A stretch of DNA of 64,000 nt from IMG/VR virus record IMGVR_UViG_3300036770_004821, positions 1 to 64,000 of that record. The stretch is one strand, 5' to 3'. The position numbers were made by a program, and so were the translations under genes. Positions 17,234 to 26,794 of the stretch are shown piece after piece. The stretch's first letter is position 1. The number at the start of each line of letters is the position of its first letter. Source of the DNA: a virus. Under the pieces are notes generated by a model that saw only the letters and a list, made by a program, of their open reading frames with translations, had not been told where the DNA came from and made no database searches.

Positions 17234-17397
17234 TAGAGTTTAGATACAACTTCTTGCTGTTTTAAATATAGTCTTGCAAAAGATTTTGCAAAATTTCTAA
17301 CCATATCTATATTATCTATATTATCTATATCTCTTGAGATTTTTTCATACTCAAACATTTTATTGACATCTTCAAGAATAATATCATTTGGATTCAT
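17233..17397 (-). CDS. Small hypothetical protein (54 aa)
   Basis: A 54-aa protein, MNPNDIILEDVNKMFEYEKI ... VRNFAKSFARLYLKQQEVVS, mainly helical. It overlaps gp13 by one base and the 76-aa gene by 14 bases, so the three are translationally linked. A 9-bp in-frame repeat (ATAGATAAT) encodes DIDNIDNID in the middle. I associate this kind of small gene upstream of gene 13 with marine T4-like phages; function unknown. Confidence 0.7.
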   Translation of the reverse strand: MNPNDIILEDVNKMFEYEKISRDIDNIDNIDMVRNFAKSFARLYLKQQEVVSKL

Positions 17398-17614
17398 TTA
17401 AAATTCTCCTCAATAAATCTTTAATTTCATTAATATCATCTTTTAACTTTAAAACTTCTTCCTCAAGATTGACATGATTTTCTTTTTCTTTTCGTTTTTG
17501 TTCCTTTAATCTCAAATAGTTATTATATTGAGACTTACTAGTATTTACAATAGAGTTAGTATATGGGTCTCTTAAAAGACCCAGTTGATCTTTTATCGGA
17601 ATTAAATCTGACAT
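17384..17614 (-). CDS. Small coiled-coil protein (76 aa)
   Basis: A 76-aa protein. The start SDLIPIKDQLGLLRDPYTNS is followed by a charged helix (YLRLKEQKRKEKEN) and a heptad-like region (LEEEVLKLKDDINEIKDLLR). It starts 3 nt after the giant DUF4815-like gene stop side and overlaps the next gene. A trimeric coiled-coil structural or chaperone role is possible; no family recognised. Confidence 0.7.
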   Translation of the reverse strand: MSDLIPIKDQLGLLRDPYTNSIVNTSKSQYNNYLRLKEQKRKEKENHVNLEEEVLKLKDDINEIKDLLRRILNESK

Positions 17615-17616
17615 AA

Positions 17617-20600
17617 TTATGCTAAAGCAATTGCCCTAATGTCCTTTAATTGAGGAACATATGATTGATTAGTAGAAGTCATAATTAATTTTATCCTATA
17701 ATAAGTAAATGATGGTAGATTATTTGAGGTAAATTCATATTCTACAAAATTATTGGTTTCAAAGTCTAAAATAGAATTTTTTTCAGTAAATATGTCTGGT
17801 CTACCATCACTATCTTCAGGATTTATAGTTTCAAGTAGATTATTTAAATTATTATATCCTGGGAATAATTCAAAAACAGGATCAGAATTTGCCTCATTAC
17901 TTATAGAGAAAAGTGCTCTAATATCGGAGTAGATATTAATGTCGGCAGAAACATAAAGTTTTAAAGATGTTGCTGGATTTTGTAATCTTATAGATTTCGA
18001 TACATATAGAAATGCATTTTGATCTCTAACCAAAGAATTTACTCTATTATCACCGGGATATTCATCATCACCAACTATTTTATTGACTCTGTTAGTCGTA
18101 GTAATAACACTAGTTCTTGTTAAATCAATACATGGGGATAATCTTGAATCTGCTGAGGATAGAGTTAGTAATACATTAAGAGATTTATTACCAGGCAACT
18201 CTGTCAATAAATTACGTTCATTCACAGAAGAACAAACTAGTCTTGGAGTTGAGAAGTAATTATAAACACCAAGACTAATTGGACTAAATCCTTGATCAAC
18301 AAAAGACTCTTCATTTCCAGAAATACTTTTCCCACTAACGGTTCTAACTTGACTTGATATGTTAGTAGATCCTGGAGTGAAAGTTTCAATTAATGGAGTA
18401 AGTAATTCAAATTGCATATTTTGAGTACAAGAAACATCAATTCCACCATCAAATTTACTGTCTCTGAAATACAGAGCAGGTTTTAAACTAGAAGAAGGAG
18501 TTCTATTAGTAATTTCTAGAGTAGAATCTTCACTTATAAATTCTTCTTGACTTAATCTTAGGGTATAATAATCTAGTCCAATTGCATTATCAATAGTTGC
18601 ATCTTCTAATCTATGAGTTTTATTTATTCTCAATAAAGAAACTCCATTTATTTCATATTTTCTAATTTCACTATCTGTAGAATGAGGAGAAATAATAGTA
18701 TTATCTATTCCTCTTTGAGTAATATTTAAAGAGTTATTACTAATACTAGTGTATTTAATAATTTCTCCATCAATTATTGCATAACCTGGATTTGTTGGAG
18801 ATACATTAAGTCCTTCAAAGGTTGAGAAATTACCAGAATTAGTTACACTTAAAGATCCAACAAATACACTTGATAAATCAGAGTTTATTTTTGATGGAGG
18901 TACATCTGGAGTCACTCCACTTAATTCAACATAATTTAATGTAGAATGCATTCCGTGATTTAAATGTCTTACTCTAAAATGTAATCCATCGTTCTCAATA
19001 ATAATTGGAGAAATTGGAGTAATATTTCCTCCACTGCCAGAATTTAACTGAACTAAGTTTCCAGATGAGTTAAAAAATTGGAGGGTATTTCCTATTCCAA
19101 CTCCAGTATTAAATTCTCCTTGAACATCTTCCAAAATAATTTCGTTGAAAGAACTTACTATTCCTACAGAAATTCTTAAATTTCTTCCAAGATTATCTAT
19201 TCCTAAACTATTTACGGTTAATACATCACCAACTTGATATCCATATCCCCCCATAACTATCGTAGCACCTACAGCAACGCCATCTGTAATAGTAATATTT
19301 GCAGTAGCACCATTTCCAGATCCAGTGATTGATAATAGTGGAACGTTTGAGTATAACAAAGATCCACTGGAAGGAGTATAACCTATTCCAGGATTAACTA
19401 TATTAATCCCAGAACCTCCTGGTGCAGTTCCTCCTGTAGCAAGACCAACCTTACCAGCATAAGTTCCAAAGGCACTACTACTTGATTGAAAAACTGTACT
19501 TCCAACTGGGAAATTGGAATCAGATTCTGTTATTGTATTTGATAAACCTACTCTTATTTTTCTTGAGATAAAATCTAGAGGATTATTTGTTAACGTTGGG
19601 ATTTGAGAATTTCCTTTAGTTAGTTGGGGATTATAGAAATTAATTGTTCCAGGATTAATACTAAATTCAGCGCGATATAAGGTAAACTTTAAATCTTCAT
19701 ATTGACTTGGAGTCCAAGTTGAAGCATTTTGTGATTTAAATAATGATCCTAGTATTGGTTGGGTAGTAATTCTTTCCCCTGTCAAAGTGTCTGTTGGAGG
19801 TATAAATTCACCTTCATCATCACCTTCAGGATCTCTTCCTAATATAGATGAAATCCAAACAAAATATGAAGTTGAATTGGAAAGTAATACAATTGCATAC
19901 TCTTGACTTCCTTCTATATAAACTGGACTTTCAAACTCAAAAGTAGTTGGAATAGATGCATCATCAGAAATATTAACTTGGTCTGGGATTAAAGTAACTT
20001 CACTAAAAGGTAATATTGTTTGAGTAGGAGTTCCCAAATCCATAGTCCTAATCTGACAAGATACTGGTATAGAAGGATCTTTAGATTGGAAATATACATC
20101 AATTTTAGTCAAATATACTCCACTAGGTTCATCACAAGCAAAAGATTGAGCAAGGGGATCGACATAAAGTCCAGTAAATTCTGTTTCTGTTTTAGTTTCA
20201 CTTCCTACTGCTATTGATGTGACTTTTGCATTTCTTATTGAAAGAATTTTTTCTTGAATTTTCTGGGTTTTCCCTTCAGCAAAATAATTAGTTTCAGAAG
20301 CAGTTCCTCCAGATCCGGGAATAAAAGTATTATCACTATCACTGGTTAATCTAAATGATCTAATTCCAGATTTAAACTTGTAATTTTGAATAATATTTGG
20401 ATTAGGAATAAAGAAAGATCCGATAATATCTCCAAACTTATCACTAACTAGTGAGACATTACTAACCTTTGCAATTGCCTTACTAGTTCTTCCAACTAAA
20501 ATATAATCTTTTTTAATTAATCCATAGTATGAAGTATCAGACATCAATGACATTGATGCAGTATCAACATTCAATAATGTAGAAGTTGAAGAATATGATG

Positions 20601-23600
20601 GAGGGATAACTTGCCCTATACTATAAGGATTTTCAGTAAATGTTTGAGATGGAGAATTAAATTTTCCTTTTTTATGATTTGGAGTTGCTAATCTAAAAGA
20701 ACCTAAAATAGAAGATTGTCCTGATATTTTAATATCAACCGTTTCTCCTACAACAAATGTTCCAGAATTCATTATTATTTGAATTAATTTTGGAAAACAA
20801 TCATTTGTTACATCAACTCCATCAAAAAATGCATAGAGTTTAGTATTTGGTTTTAACTTATCTGCTCTAAACTCTACATTTCTTGATCTTATATATGGTT
20901 GTATATCTATAGAAACTACCGAATCTCCTAAAGATTCTGTTTCAAAAGTTTCAGTTACTTGTAATTGTGTGGCACTTCTTCCGTATAAAGCATCTACAAC
21001 TTGAACATATAATCCTGTTGTTGGTATTACTCCTTGTGTATATAAAGGTATAGATGATCCCACCCAAGTAAATTTAGATGGATTAGATTCTTTCTCTGCA
21101 TAAAACTCATTTCTGAGTGCTGCAGATTCATCTGTTCCTCCAGCCTTTTTCGATCTAGCATCAGCCCATCTTGGTTCTCCATATCCAAGCAAAGTCCAAG
21201 ATCCCCAAATAACTGGACCTAATCCAGTTTGTGGGTTTACACCCTCTGTCAATGTTAATTGATTTAATGTTGACAAATAATTTCCTTCCATTTGAATTGT
21301 CAACGCATCTAATCTAACCGTATCTATCCATATATCAGAAGAAGGATTGAGTTTAATATCACCTTCCCAAAAAGTTAGAATATATGGCTGAACATTTTCA
21401 ATTCTAGTTGCATAAGGTTGCTTAATAAATTCTTTATCAGTGTAAGTTAATGTTATAATGTCACCAGATTTTCTTATGTTAGATCCAATTATGTCTTCAC
21501 TTGATATATTCTGAAGATCCTCATTTGTAGTAGAACCAATTCCAAGACCACTCTTTGTTGCAAGTAAAAGATCAATTGAAGTAGTATAATGAGATGGTCT
21601 TAATATGTTAAAAAATGGATCTATAGAATTTCTAATTCCAATTCTATCTTCCTGTGTAGACAAAGAACTAAAATTATCAACAAAAAATCCAGATTTAAAT
21701 CTATTAAGACCAGAAGAATCTAGAATTTGTAGATTTGAGGTTTCGGATTCTAATAATGATAATGTTGTGTAATATTCTAGGTTTTTAATTCTATTTTCAA
21801 GTTTTGAGATATCTGACATTTGATATCTCTTATAATCAAATGATGTTATTGATGCCTTTTTAGTATCATAAAGATATGGAGGAAGAAATATATTTGCTAT
21901 TTCTAAGGACTCATCTACTGGTTGTGGTTTTTTTGGATTTTCATCAGGAATTCCAGATTTAACGATAAATTCTCCATTTCTATTAACAAATATTCTATCT
22001 ATTCTTGGTAGATAAAAATTATAGTTTAAAAGTATAGATTCATCAGAGGCTAAAATGTTAGTTGAACTATTTCCTTGCTGATTAAATTGCCTTCCTTCAA
22101 ATTCAAATGGAGATCTTGCATTTAATGAAACTGAATAATCTGAAACTCTAGGTCTTATATCAATAATATCAGTCACTCTATATCCATTATGATAAGAAAT
22201 TTCATTCTTATAATCAAATAATTGATAGGAATTTGCAGTTGTAATATCTCCATCATCTTGTGAATCATAATATGCATATTCAAAGTATATTTTTATTTTT
22301 TTCTGAGGTTCTAAAATTCCTTCATTTCTAATAATTCTTCCATAATCATAAAATGTATCCCTTTGTCCATTATCAAAAGTAAAAGATTTTGTTATATTTT
22401 TACTCGGAGTTTCTAAAGAACTTATTGTTGCAACTACTCCAGATTCTTTAAATTCTATTATTTCACCAATTGCAAATGTTGAATCATTTTGATAAACAAA
22501 CGTAATTTGATTAGATGATGGCAATTCTGCAAGTATTGCAATAGAATTACTGCTTCTACCTATAATTTTTTCCCCAATGACTAAATCAACTGTAGATGAA
22601 TTAGGACTTGCTATCGCAGATAAAACAGCATTTGGTGCTGATGGAGTAGAAAGATCTAAAGACTCAAAAATACCATAAACTTTTATTATATCGGGAACAT
22701 TTAATGATATTTCTTTATCTTGAACTCTTGTTCCATATGGATAATTTCCAAATTGCAACCCATCATTTCTTGTGGTAGTTCCAATTCCGGAAGTAGTGAC
22801 AGTGGATTTGTCTACTACTAAAGTTTTAACTCTTGTCTTTTTCTTTATCTTTGATTTTACATTAATTTTTCTTAATGTTGCAATTAAATTTGCTCCCGTG
22901 CTACTAGAAGTATTCAATCCTTTAATTTGTAATTGCCTTCCATCAGCAGAAATTTGAACTTTATCTTCAGATAATGGTTCTAAAGTTCCATTAGATGTAA
23001 ATAAAGAATATCTTTCTTCATCATAAGGCAAGAAAGATTCATTTGTATCTGCAAGAATAGTTTCTGTAGCATTACCTGTAATATTTACAGTATATTGTTT
23101 TCTGATACTTAAGTTTGAATCTGTTAAATTAACATCAGATACATTTTGTTTTGATAATGGAGCATATAAGAAATTATTAGACCCCTGCAAATAATTTGTT
23201 GTTAATACAGTTAAATCAGTAACTGAAATATTTGATGTTGGAAGTCTTCCTTCACAAACGCCAAAAACAGTTGTTACTCCAACAATTTTTACAAATGTTG
23301 ATATATCATTAGTTGATAATTCTGTAATTTTTGCGTAATTTTTTATTGCAGATGTAGATGAATTTGTAAAACTTATAACATCATTTACTTTTAGATTATC
23401 TAGATAATCTGATCCAGGAATTATAACGGTAGAAATTCCGGATGATTCAGTAGTTATTGAACAAATTCCAATACTATAAAAGTTAGTTTGTATAGTATCA
23501 CCATTAAAAGTATAAGATGAATCATCAGAGTAGATTGATTTAATATCTGAAATATTGTAAGAAGTTACTGCTGTTGCAACTCTACTATTTCTTATTCCAT

Positions 23601-25179
23601 CAAATGTAAAAGATTCATTTCTTAAAAATTTACCATTTGTATTATATAAAGTAATTAAATTTGAATTAGAAACATTATCTTTTAAATAACCAGTAGCACC
23701 ACTTGAATTTCCTATCACATAGGTAGGAGTAGTTAAAGTTATTGGTTGATTTAATGCAATTTTTGTGTATGTTTGAATATCATATAAAGACACATCCCAT
23801 CTATTAAGACCTAGTGATGCTGTATTATATGAACCCTCTTCTAATGCAAAATCAAATACTCTTGCTACTCCAATTTCTTCTCCTGCAGCAGAAGTGTTTA
23901 TATCTCCTATTCTACTATCTCTTAAACTAATTATATAAGAATTACCAATACCTATAGTTGGTGCTCCAGTAACTCTGTTAATTGCCAATGTTGGACCAGT
24001 ATAGTATAAAACTGATTCATCTCCAGAATTCTTAGTAGTTCTTGGTTTAGGTATGTCTAAAAATGTAGGTGAATTTACCTCAACTTCATAACCTCTAACA
24101 TATGCCTTTCCTGGAGATATCTTATATACAGCAAGATCTTCGTTTGCTATGTTTCCATCATATGTTCTTTTTCCTTCGACAAATATTCCATTATTACCTA
24201 GATTATCATTTAATGAATCTTCACAACTAACTTGGAATCTTTTTACATAGTAATCTCCAGATTCTTCAAATGTTCTTTTTGCAAATTTATCATTAATAAG
24301 ATTATAAAGAGTATCATTTGGAGTATCTCTTATAATGCCACCTTGTACTCTTGCAATTTCTACAAAATTTTGACTATTATTGTCGTCTAATGTTCTTTTA
24401 TCTAAAATTGCTGTAATTTTTAATCTATCTGCTCCAGGTGCAGCATAGTTATTAAATCCTTTAGCATTATCAGTTAGAGTTTCATCAAAAGAAGATGTTA
24501 TAATTTCTTCTACTACAGTAAATCCAATTCTATAATCTGGTATGTTTGTATATTGATCTAAAATTATAGTCTGAGTAGGAACAGTTACAAAATGTCCTCT
24601 AAGATAATAAACTCCATTGGACACAGTAAATGAAGATCCAAAAGAGTTTGCATTCAATGAAATAGTTGAAGCAAAAGATTCTCCAGCAAGAAAAGCATTA
24701 GTTGAAGTGACTATACTTTCTTCAACTAATAAATTTTCACCATCCTCAAAAAAGAAACTTTCATTATTTTGAGTATTTGCATTTAAATAACTGACATATA
24801 TTGTGACATTTCCTCTTTCAGACTCATTTGAAGTTAAAACTTTATTAATAACTGCAGATATCCCTGATCTTTCCCCTTTTACTTTAATTCCAATAAAAGC
24901 ATTAATATAAGAAGATACATTAATTCCCAAAAACTCATTATTAAGTTCTACTGCATTATAAAAGTTATTATAACTAGTTTGCCCAGGAATTACTTTAGCA
25001 CCTTCTTTAAATATATGATCACCAAATCTTTCTATTTGATTTTGTAATATTGACTGTAAAGTAGTTAATTCTCTAGCCTGAACTGGATATCCAGGTTTAA
25101 AAAGAACTTTATAATAGTTCTTATTTTGATCAAAATCATCAAAATAAGGAGATACGTTAAGGTTAGTTTCCTGTGGCAT
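17617..25179 (-). CDS. Giant baseplate/tail structural protein, DUF4815-like (2520 aa)
   Basis: The N-terminal ~1000 residues begin NLNVSPYFDDFDQNKNYYKV and LFKPGYPVQARELTTLQSIL, the hallmark of the DUF4815 structural proteins of marine T4-like phages. Further conserved pieces are FVEIARVQGGIIRDT, GKAYVRGYEVE and DYKRYQMSDISKLENRIKNL. The second half is beta-rich with two GSGY-type repeats (INIVNPGIGYTPSS, TIVMGGYGYQVGD) and an IIDGEIIKY...RGIDN domain near 2150. It takes the position of T4 genes 10-12 and wac, so it likely forms outer baseplate plus fibre-like parts. Confidence 0.88.
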   Translation of the reverse strand: MPQETNLNVSPYFDDFDQNKNYYKVLFKPGYPVQARELTTLQSILQNQIERFGDHIFKEGAKVIPGQTSYNNFYNAVELNNEFLGINVSSYINAFIGIKVKGERSGISAVINKVLTSNESERGNVTIYVSYLNANTQNNESFFFEDGENLLVEESIVTSTNAFLAGESFASTISLNANSFGSSFTVSNGVYYLRGHFVTVPTQTIILDQYTNIPDYRIGFTVVEEIITSSFDETLTDNAKGFNNYAAPGADRLKITAILDKRTLDDNNSQNFVEIARVQGGIIRDTPNDTLYNLINDKFAKRTFEESGDYYVKRFQVSCEDSLNDNLGNNGIFVEGKRTYDGNIANEDLAVYKISPGKAYVRGYEVEVNSPTFLDIPKPRTTKNSGDESVLYYTGPTLAINRVTGAPTIGIGNSYIISLRDSRIGDINTSAAGEEIGVARVFDFALEEGSYNTASLGLNRWDVSLYDIQTYTKIALNQPITLTTPTYVIGNSSGATGYLKDNVSNSNLITLYNTNGKFLRNESFTFDGIRNSRVATAVTSYNISDIKSIYSDDSSYTFNGDTIQTNFYSIGICSITTESSGISTVIIPGSDYLDNLKVNDVISFTNSSTSAIKNYAKITELSTNDISTFVKIVGVTTVFGVCEGRLPTSNISVTDLTVLTTNYLQGSNNFLYAPLSKQNVSDVNLTDSNLSIRKQYTVNITGNATETILADTNESFLPYDEERYSLFTSNGTLEPLSEDKVQISADGRQLQIKGLNTSSSTGANLIATLRKINVKSKIKKKTRVKTLVVDKSTVTTSGIGTTTRNDGLQFGNYPYGTRVQDKEISLNVPDIIKVYGIFESLDLSTPSAPNAVLSAIASPNSSTVDLVIGEKIIGRSSNSIAILAELPSSNQITFVYQNDSTFAIGEIIEFKESGVVATISSLETPSKNITKSFTFDNGQRDTFYDYGRIIRNEGILEPQKKIKIYFEYAYYDSQDDGDITTANSYQLFDYKNEISYHNGYRVTDIIDIRPRVSDYSVSLNARSPFEFEGRQFNQQGNSSTNILASDESILLNYNFYLPRIDRIFVNRNGEFIVKSGIPDENPKKPQPVDESLEIANIFLPPYLYDTKKASITSFDYKRYQMSDISKLENRIKNLEYYTTLSLLESETSNLQILDSSGLNRFKSGFFVDNFSSLSTQEDRIGIRNSIDPFFNILRPSHYTTSIDLLLATKSGLGIGSTTNEDLQNISSEDIIGSNIRKSGDIITLTYTDKEFIKQPYATRIENVQPYILTFWEGDIKLNPSSDIWIDTVRLDALTIQMEGNYLSTLNQLTLTEGVNPQTGLGPVIWGSWTLLGYGEPRWADARSKKAGGTDESAALRNEFYAEKESNPSKFTWVGSSIPLYTQGVIPTTGLYVQVVDALYGRSATQLQVTETFETESLGDSVVSIDIQPYIRSRNVEFRADKLKPNTKLYAFFDGVDVTNDCFPKLIQIIMNSGTFVVGETVDIKISGQSSILGSFRLATPNHKKGKFNSPSQTFTENPYSIGQVIPPSYSSTSTLLNVDTASMSLMSDTSYYGLIKKDYILVGRTSKAIAKVSNVSLVSDKFGDIIGSFFIPNPNIIQNYKFKSGIRSFRLTSDSDNTFIPGSGGTASETNYFAEGKTQKIQEKILSIRNAKVTSIAVGSETKTETEFTGLYVDPLAQSFACDEPSGVYLTKIDVYFQSKDPSIPVSCQIRTMDLGTPTQTILPFSEVTLIPDQVNISDDASIPTTFEFESPVYIEGSQEYAIVLLSNSTSYFVWISSILGRDPEGDDEGEFIPPTDTLTGERITTQPILGSLFKSQNASTWTPSQYEDLKFTLYRAEFSINPGTINFYNPQLTKGNSQIPTLTNNPLDFISRKIRVGLSNTITESDSNFPVGSTVFQSSSSAFGTYAGKVGLATGGTAPGGSGINIVNPGIGYTPSSGSLLYSNVPLLSITGSGNGATANITITDGVAVGATIVMGGYGYQVGDVLTVNSLGIDNLGRNLRISVGIVSSFNEIILEDVQGEFNTGVGIGNTLQFFNSSGNLVQLNSGSGGNITPISPIIIENDGLHFRVRHLNHGMHSTLNYVELSGVTPDVPPSKINSDLSSVFVGSLSVTNSGNFSTFEGLNVSPTNPGYAIIDGEIIKYTSISNNSLNITQRGIDNTIISPHSTDSEIRKYEINGVSLLRINKTHRLEDATIDNAIGLDYYTLRLSQEEFISEDSTLEITNRTPSSSLKPALYFRDSKFDGGIDVSCTQNMQFELLTPLIETFTPGSTNISSQVRTVSGKSISGNEESFVDQGFSPISLGVYNYFSTPRLVCSSVNERNLLTELPGNKSLNVLLTLSSADSRLSPCIDLTRTSVITTTNRVNKIVGDDEYPGDNRVNSLVRDQNAFLYVSKSIRLQNPATSLKLYVSADINIYSDIRALFSISNEANSDPVFELFPGYNNLNNLLETINPEDSDGRPDIFTEKNSILDFETNNFVEYEFTSNNLPSFTYYRIKLIMTSTNQSYVPQLKDIRAIALA

Positions 25180-25185
25180 AATTCT

Positions 25186-26772
25186 TTAGAATTGCAAAAC
25201 GATTTTGATATTCTCTCTTTGGTTTTGTGACCTAGTAATAGAAGGTCTATGGTCTACATAAATGACATTACCAGAATTTTTTTTGACTTCTGGCACTGAT
25301 ATTCCATTTATAAAAAATTGACCAAGTTGATATGTCTTATTATTTATTACTGTAGTAATACCTGGATTTGTACTGGATCCATAACTAGTATCAATTTGTA
25401 AATTAATAGATCCACCCTCAATTGTTAAAGAACCACCTTGTCCTGGAGTTGATGTAAAATTATTTAATTGTAATCCATATGTTGGAGATGTATTTCCGCT
25501 TCCATCATAGTTAAATCCATATAAAGATCTATCCTGCCAATATTTTAGTACTCCAGTATTTTGATCGTAAGAAATCACCTTTCCAACAGATGTAACTCCC
25601 GTTCCAATTGTTTGAGTTACTAAAGAATCTGAAGTAAATCTTGCATTTTTAAAATCATCAGGATTTTCTATACCAACAAGCTTTAAAGCATTTAATGCAC
25701 TTGCTTTTTCTAAGGATAAAATTGAATCTGACCCATATTGTTCTGGATTTTGAACTATACCTATTCTAGAAATTTCATTTCCAATGATGAAATCGGGATT
25801 TTCAGTATCATTTTCAATTTTAGAGTAGATCATAGCATAATACGATCCAAGTTCCCTATCAATGTCAAATCCATGCCCACCTTTTGGAGGAATAATTACT
25901 TTAAAAGTTGGTAAAATAGTATTTGCAGAAACTGGTATACCACTGTTTTCTAAATCCACAGTTCCATATGTATATCCAGATCCACCACTTGATACAGTTA
26001 TTGATTGTACTTTTGAATCATTATCGACTAATATTACTGCAGTTGCTCCAGTTCCATCTCCTTTTATAGGAACATTAGTATAAATTCTATTTCTAGGGCC
26101 TAAATTTATTCCTCTATTTTCTATAAGGATTGTTTTTAATTGTCCACTTGTTATCGCATTATTTTTAATCAAAGATGTTTGAGTGTCTAATCCCCAATTT
26201 TTAGGAACAGGAATGAAATTAGTACTATCAAATCTAATAATATCAGAAGGATTAACCGTAAAAAGATATTTCCAAATATACCCATCTCCACTATCTCCAG
26301 CAGATCTTGGTTCTAAATCAGTAAAAATTGGCTCATCTAGAGAAGGTCTTCCATTTGGATTTTCCGGTGTTGTTCCATTATTCAAGCAAATATAAACCTT
26401 ATATTCACTATTCAAAACATAAAAATTAGAAGAATATAAACTTGTTGCTCCAGAAGTATTAGCAACATTATTTCTATTTACATCATGTCTATACATATCA
26501 AAGGTAACACCACTTTCCCAAGTAATTTTTCTAATACATTGCTTTACATCTTCTTCTTTAACTCGTTTTAAAGCAATCATTGAATCCCAATAATCACTTT
26601 CATCATCAAAACAATCTCTTGGGGAAGGAGGACTATCATTCCATTCTAAATCATACTCAGATGAATTCGGAAGTCCTACAAAAACATAATATGATTCATT
26701 TTCAGAAGAAAATCTATTAACAAAATCCTTTGTCTTTGATATTCTTAATTGATCTGTTATTATAGCAGGCAT
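25186..26772 (-). CDS. 8: Baseplate wedge protein gp8
   Basis: A 528-aa wedge protein. Marks are ITDQLRISKTKDFVNRF, YYVFVGLPNSSEYDLEWNDS, SPRDCFDDESDYWDSMIALK, VTFDMYRHDVNRNN and DGYIWKYLFTVNPSDIIRFD, all typical of T4-like gp8. T4 gp8 is 334 aa; the extra length is a central beta region with a GSGY repeat (SITVSSGGSGYTYGT). A late promoter box (26787-26794) precedes it. Confidence 0.93.
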   Translation of the reverse strand: MPAIITDQLRISKTKDFVNRFSSENESYYVFVGLPNSSEYDLEWNDSPPSPRDCFDDESDYWDSMIALKRVKEEDVKQCIRKITWESGVTFDMYRHDVNRNNVANTSGATSLYSSNFYVLNSEYKVYICLNNGTTPENPNGRPSLDEPIFTDLEPRSAGDSGDGYIWKYLFTVNPSDIIRFDSTNFIPVPKNWGLDTQTSLIKNNAITSGQLKTILIENRGINLGPRNRIYTNVPIKGDGTGATAVILVDNDSKVQSITVSSGGSGYTYGTVDLENSGIPVSANTILPTFKVIIPPKGGHGFDIDRELGSYYAMIYSKIENDTENPDFIIGNEISRIGIVQNPEQYGSDSILSLEKASALNALKLVGIENPDDFKNARFTSDSLVTQTIGTGVTSVGKVISYDQNTGVLKYWQDRSLYGFNYDGSGNTSPTYGLQLNNFTSTPGQGGSLTIEGGSINLQIDTSYGSSTNPGITTVINNKTYQLGQFFINGISVPEVKKNSGNVIYVDHRPSITRSQNQRENIKIVLQF

Positions 26773-26786
26773 TTTACTTTTTTATC

Positions 26787-26794
26787 TATTTATG
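26787..26794 (-). promoter_or_regulatory. Late promoter box CATAAATA before gene 8
   Basis: Minus strand CATAAATA, 15-22 nt ahead of the gp8 start, overlapping the stop of the 1082-aa gene. The short distance leaves a very short leader. Confidence 0.45.
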
